NCBI GenBank assembly: GCA_050288705.1
Contig: JBNKEI010000162.1
Span: forward strand, 1-33,781
From: JBNKEI01 sp050288705
GTDB lineage: Bacteria; Myxococcota; Myxococcia; Myxococcales; UBA5297
DNA: 33,781 nucleotides
Direction of reading: 5' to 3'
Shown here: in pieces, positions 16,947-25,428 of the stretch
Position numbering within the stretch: the first letter of the stretch is position 1
How the letters are laid out: each line of letters opens with the position of its first letter
The notes under the pieces: generated by a model
What the model was told of the DNA's origin: nothing
The model's input: the letters and a program-made list of their open reading frames with translations, nothing else
Database searches by the model: none
Translations under genes and position numbers: made by a program

Positions 16947-17446
16947 CTTCTTCTTTTATACCGCCTGGTTTACAAATTTTCGCCGCCAGCGTTCTGCTCG
17001 GTTTTTGGGGATGGGTGCTTTTCCTTATCCGGAAGGCTCGACTCAGTCTTCGTGATAGTCTTGCCTGGCTTTTTTCTACAACCCTTGCACTTATACTGTT
17101 TGCCTTTCCTATTATACTAAAAGATATTTCGAATTTTCTTCAGGTTGAGGTTCCCTCTAATGCTCTTTTTGCTGGCGCATTACTGTATGTATTGTTTAAT
17201 CTTTTGGTGCTTAGCATTGCCAACTCGCATTCTGCAGCCCGTATTCGTCGTTTGACTCAAGAATATGCCATAATAAAAGCAGAACTGGAACAAATTCGTT
17301 CCATGTTTAGCAATCCAGAACTAAACAATCCAGATAAATATAAAAATTCCAAGGAAACGAATACAATCACTCAGCGATTTCATTCAGATCGTTTGGAGAA
17401 CAATGAGCACCGATCGCCCGACAAGAAAAGAAGCCATGAGCCATAA
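16943..17446 (+). CDS. DUF2304 domain membrane protein
   Basis: A 167-residue protein from TTG 16943, which overlaps the upstream stop as TTGA and has GAGG seven bases before it; an earlier TTG at 16937 has poor spacing. About three hydrophobic segments (LQIFAASVLLGFWGWVLFLI, a segment around LAWLFSTTLALILFAFP, and NALFAGALLYVLFNLLVLSI) precede a short coiled coil and a polar tail of about 50 residues. The pattern RKARLSLRDSLAWLF matches DUF2304 proteins, which often accompany GT2 dolichyl-phosphate-type transferases. The molecular role is unknown. Its last 44 bases overlap the next gene. Confidence 0.8.
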   Translation: MTSSFIPPGLQIFAASVLLGFWGWVLFLIRKARLSLRDSLAWLFSTTLALILFAFPIILKDISNFLQVEVPSNALFAGALLYVLFNLLVLSIANSHSAARIRRLTQEYAIIKAELEQIRSMFSNPELNNPDKYKNSKETNTITQRFHSDRLENNEHRSPDKKRSHEP

Positions 17447-18680
17447 GATTTTGCATAAATTTTACGGATTTGACCGATTTGATTGCTGCGCGGCAATTAT
17501 CTTGATAGTAAGCCTAATTCTCAAGATTGCATTAATATCAAAAGATGGTCCATTTTATGACCTAAACTCCGACGATAGGCAATATTTAATAACTGCTCGA
17601 ACTTTTCTTCAAACCGGCATTTTCACTTACGTCAATTCAGAAGAACCAACAGTTTTTATCATGCCAGCTTATCCACTTTTTATTGCTGCATTCATGAAAC
17701 TGCTGGGATACGGAACTTTTTTGGAGCAAACGCTAAGAATAGTTCAGGTTTTGTTGGCTAGCGGCGCCCTATGGCTGCTTTATCGAGTAGGGAAACGCCT
17801 GATGGGCGCTTCGGTTGCCCTTACCGCCTGTGCAATCACTGCTTTCTATTTGCCGCTATGGCTTGTTTCGCTGTTTATACTAACCGAGGCGCTTTTTTTT
17901 CCAGCAGTGGTGTGTTTGGCTTGGACCGCCTTGCGTCTATGGGAATATCCTACGCAAAAAAATGGATTAATATTTGGTCTTGCCTGGGCGACAACCACCT
18001 ATATTCGCCCAACTTTGGCTCCCTGGCCTATGCTATTTTTTGCAATTCTATGGTGGAAAACTTCCGATCGGCGTTTAATTGTAAAACCGGCTATTACTGC
18101 TTGTTTGACCATAGGGTTGGCAATGACGCCTTGGTGGGTTCGAAACTATCAAGTCACTGGACGAATAATTCCGCTCACTCTTTCTAGCGGCAACCCCTTG
18201 CTCATTGGTACTTTTCCCAAAGAAGATCAAGCAGAAGGTTTTGTGGAAGTGGCGAAACGACACGTGGGGGTGACTTCTTATATTCAAATGGATAAAGAAG
18301 ACCATCAATGGGCCATGGAAAGAATTCGCGATGGGTTTTGCAATTCTTTTAGAAAGTTTGCCATATGGTATGGGTACGGAAAATTCCGAGCTTTTTGGCA
18401 ACCATACGATTGGAAAACAATTTTAAAAATCCCCAACCCTCCGCTGCGTATCTATCATCAAATACTGGTAATTCTTGGATTTATTGGAATGTGGATGCTG
18501 CGCAAAACAAATCATGGCATTTTGTTTATTTCGATGATTGCTTTTGCAACTATTGTCCATATGGTTTTTTTGGGGCATGGTCGATACTCGTCTCCGCTGG
18601 TGCCTTTTGTGCTATTATTCACCGCCTATGCTATACAAAATATAGTTTTTTATGGGTGGTCCAAGTTGAAAAAAGGCTAA
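17403..18680 (+). CDS. GT39/ArnT-like polytopic membrane glycosyltransferase
   Basis: A 425-residue integral membrane protein with about 9-10 hydrophobic helices. The first periplasmic loop carries acidic residues in LNSDDRQYLITARTFLQTG, as expected for GT-C enzymes that use a polyprenyl-phosphate sugar donor. MPAYPLFIAAFMKLLGYGTF and PWWVRNYQVTGRIIPLT are typical of PMT/ArnT-like proteins. The acceptor (lipid, protein or glycan) cannot be read. GGAG precedes ATG 17403 by five bases. It probably uses the lipid-linked sugar made by the GT2 enzyme two genes upstream. Confidence 0.85.
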   Translation: MSTDRPTRKEAMSHKILHKFYGFDRFDCCAAIILIVSLILKIALISKDGPFYDLNSDDRQYLITARTFLQTGIFTYVNSEEPTVFIMPAYPLFIAAFMKLLGYGTFLEQTLRIVQVLLASGALWLLYRVGKRLMGASVALTACAITAFYLPLWLVSLFILTEALFFPAVVCLAWTALRLWEYPTQKNGLIFGLAWATTTYIRPTLAPWPMLFFAILWWKTSDRRLIVKPAITACLTIGLAMTPWWVRNYQVTGRIIPLTLSSGNPLLIGTFPKEDQAEGFVEVAKRHVGVTSYIQMDKEDHQWAMERIRDGFCNSFRKFAIWYGYGKFRAFWQPYDWKTILKIPNPPLRIYHQILVILGFIGMWMLRKTNHGILFISMIAFATIVHMVFLGHGRYSSPLVPFVLLFTAYAIQNIVFYGWSKLKKG

Positions 18681-18724
18681 CTTAACCGATACACTTCCTT
18701 TTGTTTAATGGCCTGGATAAAAGC

Positions 18725-20539
18725 ATGGGTAAAATTCATTCGCTTCCAGAAAACTTGATAAACCAGATTGCGGCTGGAGAGGTTGTAGAGCGACCTGCCT
18801 CGGTGGTCAAAGAACTATGCGAAAACGCCTTGGATGCAGAGGCGCGCTCAATACGCATTAATCTGATTCAGGGGGGACTTAAAAAAATTGCGGTTACCGA
18901 CGATGGTTGCGGTATGTCTCCCCAAGATGCCCAAAATTGTTTGAACAGACATGCCACCAGTAAACTATTAGACGCCGCTGGCTTGCAGCGCATTTCCACT
19001 ATGGGATTCAGAGGGGAAGCCATTCCTGCCATAGCCTCGGTTTCTCGCTTTACCCTTACTACTCGCGAAGCTACTAGTGACGTAGGAATTCGGCTCATTG
19101 TCGAGGGTGGAAAACTCCTTTCCAAAGAAGAAATTGGTTGCCCAGTGGGCACCACAATTCTTGTAGAAGACCTGTTTTTCAACACCCCCGCTCGGCGAAA
19201 ATTCATGAAACGCGCCGAAACTGAAGCGGGCCACGCTTTAGAAAACGCGGTACGGCTGGCATTGGCGCGCCCAGAAGTGGGATTTACTCTTTTTCATGGA
19301 GAAAGACGCACTTTTTGGTCACAGCCTTCCCCAAAAGATGCTCGTGAGCGAATTGCCGCTGCCCTGGGAAACGAAGTCTTTGCACATTTAGTGGAGGTCG
19401 ATTACCAAATAGGTACCGTCCGAGTTCATGGCCAGGTAGCTTCACCGGATTACACTTTGGCAACTTCCCGCGGCATCTATACTTTTGTAAACGGTCGGTT
19501 TGTGCGCGATCGCAGCATGAACGCAGCAATTTTGCGAGCTTTTACTGGAACCATAGTGCAAGGGAGGCAACCAGTAGCAGTTCTTTTCTTAGAGCTTCCT
19601 TTGGAGGATGTGGACGTGAACGTGCATCCCCAAAAATTGGAAGTACGCTTTGCTGATTCCGCCACAGTCTTCGACGTAGTACATGCGGCAGTCAAAAAAT
19701 CTTTGGAGAAATCACCCTGGCTTCCTACTTCTTCTCTGATTTCCACATTAGTGGCCAATAATGGCTCAATACCGCGAGTAGCAGAAAAAGCTACCCCCTA
19801 CCGTCAAGAAACGTTTTCTTGGAAACCTTCTTCCACTCTTTCAACCCCCAGCTCACCGTCGTCGCAGCCCATCTTAGGTAGTGCCCTTCCCAAAAACGAG
19901 GTAATAGCGCATCATCTTTCTAGCAACCAAGAAAATAAAGAAAGCAGTACCGGGTACTTTCAGTCACTGCGCATAATCGGGCAATTCGCGCAAACTTATT
20001 GGATTTGCGAAGCGCCAGGACCTCATTTGGTAATAGTCGATCAACATGCTGCTCACGAACGATTACAGTTTCATCGCTTGAAAGAAAGTTATCGCCATCG
20101 AAAAGCCGTAGGACAAGCGTTTTTGTTTCCCTGCCAGGTCGAATTACCCTTGGCAGAAGCCCGAATTCTCACCGACTATTTGTCGGAACTGCTTCAGATA
20201 GGAATAGACGCAGAGCCGTTTGGGGGTTCTTCTTTTGCACTTAAAGCAGTTCCAGCGTCTTTAGTGGGATGCGATTACCGCAAACTGTTAACCGACTTAG
20301 CAAGCGAGCTTATGCAAACCGGCAAAAGCAATGTTTTTGAACAGGTAGTCGATGAGCTTTTGGCTACTATGGCATGCCATTCTTCAGTAAGAGCGCGGCA
20401 AACTCTTTCTACTACGGAAATTCGTACATTACTCGACGCGCTGGACGAAATCGATTTCAATACGCGCTGTCCACACGGGAGGCCCATCTATACACAAATA
20501 GACCTTGCTGAATTGGAAAAAAGAGTAAGTCGCCGCTAA
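18725..20539 (+). CDS. mutL: DNA mismatch repair protein MutL
   Basis: A GHKL ATPase that links MutS mismatch recognition to strand incision. ATG 18725 gives the canonical start MGKIHSLPENLINQIAAGEV and 604 residues. ATPase motifs are ENALDAEARSI, TDDGCGM, RHATSKL and TMGFRGEAIPAIASV. A Ser/Pro-rich linker (about 350-400) joins the C-terminal dimerisation domain, which has DQHAAHE (Asp439-Glu445), ACHSSVRA and CPHGRP, the metal-site motifs of endonuclease-type MutL. The second glutamate of the DQHA(X)2E(X)4E motif is His450 here, so nicking activity is uncertain. No mutS lies in the window. Confidence 0.96.
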   Translation: MGKIHSLPENLINQIAAGEVVERPASVVKELCENALDAEARSIRINLIQGGLKKIAVTDDGCGMSPQDAQNCLNRHATSKLLDAAGLQRISTMGFRGEAIPAIASVSRFTLTTREATSDVGIRLIVEGGKLLSKEEIGCPVGTTILVEDLFFNTPARRKFMKRAETEAGHALENAVRLALARPEVGFTLFHGERRTFWSQPSPKDARERIAAALGNEVFAHLVEVDYQIGTVRVHGQVASPDYTLATSRGIYTFVNGRFVRDRSMNAAILRAFTGTIVQGRQPVAVLFLELPLEDVDVNVHPQKLEVRFADSATVFDVVHAAVKKSLEKSPWLPTSSLISTLVANNGSIPRVAEKATPYRQETFSWKPSSTLSTPSSPSSQPILGSALPKNEVIAHHLSSNQENKESSTGYFQSLRIIGQFAQTYWICEAPGPHLVIVDQHAAHERLQFHRLKESYRHRKAVGQAFLFPCQVELPLAEARILTDYLSELLQIGIDAEPFGGSSFALKAVPASLVGCDYRKLLTDLASELMQTGKSNVFEQVVDELLATMACHSSVRARQTLSTTEIRTLLDALDEIDFNTRCPHGRPIYTQIDLAELEKRVSRR

Positions 20540-20544
20540 TCTCG

Positions 20545-20733
20545 CTAGAACTTGACAAACACAATCCGGCAAACCATTTTATTATAGTAATCAGAGAAAA
20601 AGTGGTTTCCGCAGGTAAGACAATGAAACATTTTTTCACACATAAGTGCATTTGTATTTATATAAGCACCGAGTTGCGTATAGGCGGGACCTGTTAATGA
20701 CCTTTTTCGTCCCCCCCATTTCCTCGTAGCCAT
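20545..20733 (-). CDS. Possible 62-residue cysteine-rich small protein
   Basis: A short open frame facing the end of mutL. The N-terminus is basic (MATRKWGGRKRS) and the middle holds cysteines in a CxxC knuckle (MFHCLTCGNHFF) with further cysteines before and after it, a pattern like a small zinc ribbon. There is no convincing ribosome binding site before ATG 20733, so it may be chance. It fills most of the 255-bp gap between mutL and the next gene; nothing else was recognised in that gap. Confidence 0.25.
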   Translation of the reverse strand: MATRKWGGRKRSLTGPAYTQLGAYINTNALMCEKMFHCLTCGNHFFSDYYNKMVCRIVFVKF

Positions 20734-20794
20734 TTTTTGGAAAGTAATTTATCTTCTTACGTCATTTCGATAGTCACCACCTGGAGTCAAGCAA

Positions 20795-21481
20795 ATGCCA
20801 AGCATAAATATTCATTCCGTCATTCAAGACATCGTATCTACTCAGGTTCAAAACGCCCTAAAACCTTATATGGAAGTCCTTCAACGAGTATCCACAGCCT
20901 TTGATTCTATTCCTGCATCAAAACCAATCAAACCTTTACCTTTACCATCAACAGTTCCCCCTAGAAGAAGAACCCAGCCGGTTTTGGAAATGCATCACGC
21001 CAAGTATATACGCCAAGCCAAACTGGCCAGAATGTCTACGACAAATTCAATTGCCCAAGCCGGAAAATTCAAACTCGGAGATATGGTGGAGTATCAGCAA
21101 GGTCGCGGAAGGATTCGCGCCAAGGTGATTGCCGTACAATACGCCACTGGTCTTTTGACTCTGGAAAAGGTGGAAGATGCAAGGCAAATCATTCGCCCTG
21201 CTTCCAAAGTCATTCCTCCTGCTAATTCTTTGCAATCAAAAAGCTCCCCGACTCCACTGACCCCACTGACTCCAGTTGCCGCGGTAAAACCTATTGTTCG
21301 CAAACGCTTGGATGCGGAAAATTCTGACACCCAGGTTTCCGAGCAAGAGTTACAGGCTTCCGATGCAAATCAACCGAAAGATCCTTTTTGGGAGATGGTT
21401 TCTAAGAAAATGCAAGAGCAGCAACCCCGGGAAAAAAATCCTATTGAAATAATTGTATATAAAAAAGATGAATGTCAATAA
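20795..21481 (+). CDS. Uncharacterised protein with SH3-like/KOW-like core
   Basis: A 228-residue protein of unknown function. Residues 1-40 form an amphipathic helix (SVIQDIVSTQVQNALKPYME), possibly for oligomerisation. A Pro/Arg linker (PLPSTVPPRRRTQP) follows. Residues about 90-140 (KFKLGDMVEYQQGRGRIRAK, then GLLTLEKVEDARQIIRPASK) look like a small beta barrel of the SH3/KOW type often found in nucleic-acid-associated proteins. A second low-complexity Pro/Thr region and an acidic C-terminal tail follow. GGAG lies about nine bases before the ATG. It stands alone, with about 190-255 bp on either side. A nucleoid or RNA-related role is possible but is only inference. Confidence 0.65.
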   Translation: MPSINIHSVIQDIVSTQVQNALKPYMEVLQRVSTAFDSIPASKPIKPLPLPSTVPPRRRTQPVLEMHHAKYIRQAKLARMSTTNSIAQAGKFKLGDMVEYQQGRGRIRAKVIAVQYATGLLTLEKVEDARQIIRPASKVIPPANSLQSKSSPTPLTPLTPVAAVKPIVRKRLDAENSDTQVSEQELQASDANQPKDPFWEMVSKKMQEQQPREKNPIEIIVYKKDECQ

Positions 21482-21671
21482 CGATTACAATCAAAACAAA
21501 AAGCAAAATAAGCATCTTGTTAATTTATAGGCATTTGGCAAATAATTTATTTACTTGCATAATATTATTTAAAATATTCTTTGTCTACAATTGGATATGC
21601 TATTCGAATTACTAACAAAACATGCTACTCAGTTTCGGCACGCGAGACTCTATTTCTATTGCGACAGTCGT

Positions 21672-22961
21672 TTATTCTTTTACCGTCTTTTGCAAAAGGT
21701 TACGCGCCCGCTGACTGTCTGGCTCCTCTTGAAGAAAAGCTTCCAGCAAGTCTTTGGCTCGATCAAGACGCATTTGCGCCTGCACCATAAGGTCAGCCAG
21801 TTCGAGCCTCTCATTAGGAAGAGCCTCACCCAATTGCACTAAACGTTCGAGCACCGAAATGGCATCGTCCAGCTTTCCTTGTTTTTGATATACCCGCCAC
21901 AATCGAACAAGCGCCTCTGGTCGTTCACTGTCTACTTCCACCGCTTTGCGATACCCTTCGACCGCCTGATTGAGAGAATTACTATCCCCAAGCATCTCCA
22001 GCGCCCAAGCATTTAGGTATATGCCACGATAATCTTGCGGATAGTCCGCGAGAACTGCCTCGGTATCGCTTTTAGCGCTCACCAGGTCGCCATTACGAAT
22101 TTTTGCCTCGGCAAGATCTAGCCTGAAACTGGGGTTCCTGGGCTCCTTAATCAATATATTTTGCAGAATAACTACTGCTCGGCTACTCTGCCCCTGGCGC
22201 ATCAAAGCGCGCGCCAAAAATGCAGTAGTTTCAAGTTCAGAGGATTTATTTTCCGATGCCAAACGTAGTTCATTAAGGGCTTTCTTTTGTTTTGCTCTGC
22301 CGAACCAATAGCGAGCGCGCACCACTCTTACGCTTGGCGAGGCAACGTTTTTCGTATCAAAGCGAACAAGTTGCATCGCCGATTTCTCGTTTCCCAGAGC
22401 CAATTGAATAGTTGCCATTAAGGCAGCGACTTCTTCGTTTTCTGGATGTTTTATCAGAACTTGCTCGACAATATCTTCTGCACGCCTACATTCACCCAAT
22501 TCACAATAAATATTGACCATGTCGCGCATAAATAAAGGATCGGGCTTTGCAGCAATATTCACCGCCGTCTGCATCTGCTCGACGGCTAAAGCAAGTTCAC
22601 CGGAAGCACGATACAGGTCAGCAAGAACTCGGTGCGGCGACTCATCATTCGGAGCTAGCTTTGCCCAACGCTTGAAGGCCACAATTGCGCGGGGTCGATT
22701 TTTCAATTTCTGATGCGTTTGACCTAGGGCTTGAAAAATATTCGGGTTAACCGCATCTAAAGAAGCCGCTTGTTCAAGCAATTCATTAGCTAACTTCCAG
22801 TTGTCATCTCGAATTGCTTCTTGGCTTTGCGCAACTAATTCCCGAGCTTGCTCTTGAGGGGTACTTTTACAAGAAGCAAGGTTGTACCCTAAAAAGATAA
22901 GAACTAGGGTAACCACCATGACAACTACCAAACGAGTAACTCTGAAATCAGCAGGTCGCAT
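21672..22961 (-). CDS. TPR-repeat lipoprotein
   Basis: The start is taken as ATG 22961 because it begins a signal peptide (MRPADFRVTRLVVVMVVTLV) ending in the lipobox LASC; the frame is open further upstream to 23153 but those residues look non-coding. The 429-residue product, lipidated at about Cys34, is mostly TPR helices: repeats are visible at NWKLANELLEQAASLDAVNP, NIFQALGQTHQKLKNRPRAI, SPHRVLADLYRASGELALAV and others to the C-terminus (about eight or nine). It would be anchored to the inner or outer membrane and exposed in the periplasm, as a scaffold in envelope or export complexes. It is divergent from the zinc-ribbon response regulator. The 190-bp AT-rich gap before 21672 shows nothing else. 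Confidence 0.8.
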   Translation of the reverse strand: MRPADFRVTRLVVVMVVTLVLIFLGYNLASCKSTPQEQARELVAQSQEAIRDDNWKLANELLEQAASLDAVNPNIFQALGQTHQKLKNRPRAIVAFKRWAKLAPNDESPHRVLADLYRASGELALAVEQMQTAVNIAAKPDPLFMRDMVNIYCELGECRRAEDIVEQVLIKHPENEEVAALMATIQLALGNEKSAMQLVRFDTKNVASPSVRVVRARYWFGRAKQKKALNELRLASENKSSELETTAFLARALMRQGQSSRAVVILQNILIKEPRNPSFRLDLAEAKIRNGDLVSAKSDTEAVLADYPQDYRGIYLNAWALEMLGDSNSLNQAVEGYRKAVEVDSERPEALVRLWRVYQKQGKLDDAISVLERLVQLGEALPNERLELADLMVQAQMRLDRAKDLLEAFLQEEPDSQRARNLLQKTVKE

Positions 22962-23050
22962 GTCGGATATAAATCTGGCAGACTTTAGGGCAAGCAGCAA
23001 ATGAACTTTTGTAGAATTTTTGCAGATGCTCGCGCGAAAGAAAGCTAAAC

Positions 23051-23812
23051 GTGCCGACGAACACTGCCATGATTGCTTACTGTCCTTCCTGTGGAATGGA
23101 CGTAAACATTTTCCTAAAAAAAGGCGCCGCCACCCAAGTATGGGTCTGTTCACGTTGCCATCTTCCTCTTAGGCAACCGCTGAGTCAAGACACTACATCC
23201 CACCCTGACTACCCTTGGCATGAGAGCATTAATGTCGACAATGTCGACGAAAATGAAGCCGAAGATTTCGTGGTGGAGTCTATAAGCGCAGAACAACTTT
23301 TTAGCGTAAAAATAAAGAACCGCACTGCTTCCAGTAATAACAACGAGCCCACCTTTGCTCCCTCTTTACCCTTTCGGCCAATGTTCTCTCAAGTAGTGGT
23401 AGCGGAAGACACAGTTTTGCTCGCTGAAATTATCAAAGATTCGCTTCTGGAAAGTCGCATAGCAGGAGATGTTCGTTGCTGCAAAGACGGGGAAGCGTTG
23501 TTGGAAGCTTTCGCCACTATTCACTCGGAAAAACGCCACGTCGACCTAGCAATTGTAGATGTGGAAATGCCGGTGCTCAATGGTTTCTCTGCGGTGATAG
23601 CGATGCGTGCCATAGAACGAGGATTGCGCTTACGCCTTTCGCCAGTGGTATTTTTTTCCGCACACGCATGCGATAGTGCTTTTTTAAAAGTATTACATCA
23701 CTGCCAGCCAGCGCGATATCTGAACAAAGGAGCCGATGGGTCGCCGCCTCGCATTGCTACTCGTCTGGTGCACGTTTTATTAAGCCTGAAAAAACTGCGA
23801 TTAAAAAAGTAA
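23051..23812 (+). CDS. Response regulator with N-terminal zinc ribbon
   Basis: A 253-residue protein. Residues 7-40 carry two CxxC/CxxC-type knuckles (YCPSCGMDVN and WVCSRCHLPL), a zinc ribbon. A linker of about 70 acidic residues follows, then a receiver domain (about 115-250): acidic pocket VVVAEDTVLL, phosphoacceptor Asp170 in LAIVDVEMPVLNG, switch Ser in VVFFSAHAC and Lys in YLNKGADG. There is no DNA-binding output domain at the C-terminus, so the ribbon is the likely partner-binding module. GTG 23051 has AGAAAG upstream; ATG 23069 is an alternative. It converges on tmk with only 20 bp between the stops. No cognate kinase is adjacent. Confidence 0.85.
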   Translation: MPTNTAMIAYCPSCGMDVNIFLKKGAATQVWVCSRCHLPLRQPLSQDTTSHPDYPWHESINVDNVDENEAEDFVVESISAEQLFSVKIKNRTASSNNNEPTFAPSLPFRPMFSQVVVAEDTVLLAEIIKDSLLESRIAGDVRCCKDGEALLEAFATIHSEKRHVDLAIVDVEMPVLNGFSAVIAMRAIERGLRLRLSPVVFFSAHACDSAFLKVLHHCQPARYLNKGADGSPPRIATRLVHVLLSLKKLRLKK

Positions 23813-23832
23813 AGGCATTGCCCTTCAAAAGC

Positions 23833-24579
23833 CTAGGCGCTGTCGCAGCTTAACAAATGGCGGCTTTGTAACACGCCCATAATTTGCCGATGGATCTCTT
23901 CCCGACTAAGAAAATCTCCTTCATTACTCACAGTGGAGATTAACACCCAGTCGCTATTGGTTTTTAATTGCTGTTGATATTCCTCCAGCGCTGCACGCAG
24001 GTGCAAACTATCGTTTTCATGCACATCAAGCTTTTGATCGGTATATACGCGAGCCCCTTTTTGCCTAATTCTTTGTTGGGCAAGCGCAGGGGGCATATCT
24101 AGATAAACAACCAACTGCGGGCGCGGCAAACCAAAAACATCGTATTCGAGCTTCTCAATAAACGCGCGCGTCTGTACACGTTTTTGCAAAGCTGTACGCC
24201 CAACTTGATGTGCCAAATTGGAACCAACGTAACGATCGCAAATAACCCATTTCTGTAGTTGCAATGCCTGTTTAATACTTTTTTTTCTCTCAAAGCGATC
24301 AAGAGCAAAGAGGAGAGCAGTCAACCGACTATCGATATGGGCTATATCGCCCAACTCGGAGTTCAAATAAGCACCGATAAGCGTTCCTGCCAGGGTGAGG
24401 TCATAGGCAGGAAAAGAAAACAGCTCGGCGGAAATCTTGCACCTATGCAGCGCCTCCCGCAACATTTGCGCCTGGGTGCCTTTTCCGCTTCCGTCAATAC
24501 CTTCGATAGCTATCAGTGGGGTCGGTCTCAAAACACGGGCAGTATTTACTTCTTGAGTAATTTCGTCAATTTTATTCAA
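23833..24579 (-). CDS. tmk: Thymidylate kinase
   Basis: Phosphorylates dTMP to dTDP. Walker A is EGIDGSGKGTQ, and the DR motif is VICDRYVGSNLAHQ; LDMPPALAQQRIRQKG is typical of the family. All in-frame starts in reach are TTG (24675, 24600, 24579, 24531). I chose 24579 (248 residues; AAAGAG just upstream); 24531 would leave a four-residue lead before the P-loop strand and is as plausible. The 24675 start is unlikely because its first 30 codons lie inside a dispersed repeat. It ends 20 bp from the convergent response regulator gene. Confidence 0.9.
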   Translation of the reverse strand: MNKIDEITQEVNTARVLRPTPLIAIEGIDGSGKGTQAQMLREALHRCKISAELFSFPAYDLTLAGTLIGAYLNSELGDIAHIDSRLTALLFALDRFERKKSIKQALQLQKWVICDRYVGSNLAHQVGRTALQKRVQTRAFIEKLEYDVFGLPRPQLVVYLDMPPALAQQRIRQKGARVYTDQKLDVHENDSLHLRAALEEYQQQLKTNSDWVLISTVSNEGDFLSREEIHRQIMGVLQSRHLLSCDSA

Positions 24580-24580
24580 A

Positions 24581-24703
24581 GTCTCTTTGAAGAGGACCAA
24601 CGATCCTACGTTCGGGATGACCGAATTCCGTTTGTTTCGAGCGTAAGCCGTTAGGCCTGGAGTCGAGAAACTCAAGGCGAGTTGTTACGGCTAAGGGTGC
24701 TTC
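24581..24703 (+). repeat. Dispersed structured repeat, copy 2
   Basis: Second copy of the element at 1235-1357, same orientation. The middle stem is kept (TACGTTCG 24607-24614 with CGAGCGTA 24638-24645, one G-U pair when transcribed), and the right outer arm GGAGTCGAG (24659-24667) is identical. The left outer arm is diverged. It sits between the divergent tmk and ogt genes, ending about 13 bp before the ogt start. Confidence 0.65.
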
Positions 24704-24715
24704 TACAGGTGCTTC

Positions 24716-25264
24716 ATGAATAAGCATGGAGAATTTACTACTTTTCCCACTGTCTTGGGGCATTGTGCAATTGCCTGGTCCGCCAAAGGCATTGCTGCTG
24801 TTCATCTTCCCCACTGTTCATTGAGCGAGACTCGAACCAGACTTCTTCACAGGCTGGGCAACCACCGACCATGGGCTTTCCAAGAATCTCCACCATCCTG
24901 GATAGTCATGTTTATCGAGCATATTGGCTCGCATCTTGCTGGAACTTTACAAGATTTCTCTGCTGCCGAATTGGACCTTGCGGCTCTTTCCAATTTTCGC
25001 CGAAAAGTATACCAAGCTGCTCGCAATATCCCCTGCGGTCAGACCATAACCTATGGTCAACTTGCCAATCTTGCTGGCTTTCCCAAAGCTGCCCGAGCCG
25101 TAGGACAGGCCATGGCTCATAACCGCTTTGCACTCATTGTTCCTTGCCACCGAGTCATTGCCGCAGACTTAAAGTTGGGAGGCTTTTCCGCTTTTGGCGG
25201 TATGGTAACTAAGCAAGCGCTTTTGACTCTGGAAAGAGCCTCCATACCCGTAAAAAGGACGTGA
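24716..25264 (+). CDS. ogt: Methylated-DNA-protein-cysteine methyltransferase
   Basis: A suicide repair enzyme that moves alkyl groups from O6-alkylguanine to its own cysteine. The active site PCHRV (Cys144) and the helix-turn-helix with arginine finger (ITYGQLANLAGFPKAARAVG) are intact, as is the C-terminal GGFSAFGG segment. The N-terminal domain is poorly conserved, as usual for Ogt-type proteins; there is no Ada regulatory domain. The protein has 182 residues. AGGTG precedes ATG 24716. It is divergent from tmk across a copy of the dispersed repeat. The 164-bp gap after it shows nothing recognisable. Confidence 0.95.
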   Translation: MNKHGEFTTFPTVLGHCAIAWSAKGIAAVHLPHCSLSETRTRLLHRLGNHRPWAFQESPPSWIVMFIEHIGSHLAGTLQDFSAAELDLAALSNFRRKVYQAARNIPCGQTITYGQLANLAGFPKAARAVGQAMAHNRFALIVPCHRVIAADLKLGGFSAFGGMVTKQALLTLERASIPVKRT

Positions 25265-25428
25265 GCGATTGTCAGGAATAAGCATCGCACTGGAAAGTTC
25301 TAGCCCTCGCGCCCAAAACAAGGCAGGATATACTTTTACGGTGATTCCTAGTTAGTTACTGGCTGTCCATCTTTTATCTGTTTGGTCTAATTAGCCCAGA
25401 GTCGTTTTGGTTTGAAAGGGAGCATTAA

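Noticed and set aside
20552..20588. Promoter with TTGACA and TATAGT
   Set aside because: The spacing is about 25 bp, and at 17 bp only a poor -10 (CATTTT) is found.
24580..24675. N-terminal extension of tmk from TTG 24675
   Set aside because: Most of those codons lie in the dispersed repeat and are not kinase-like.
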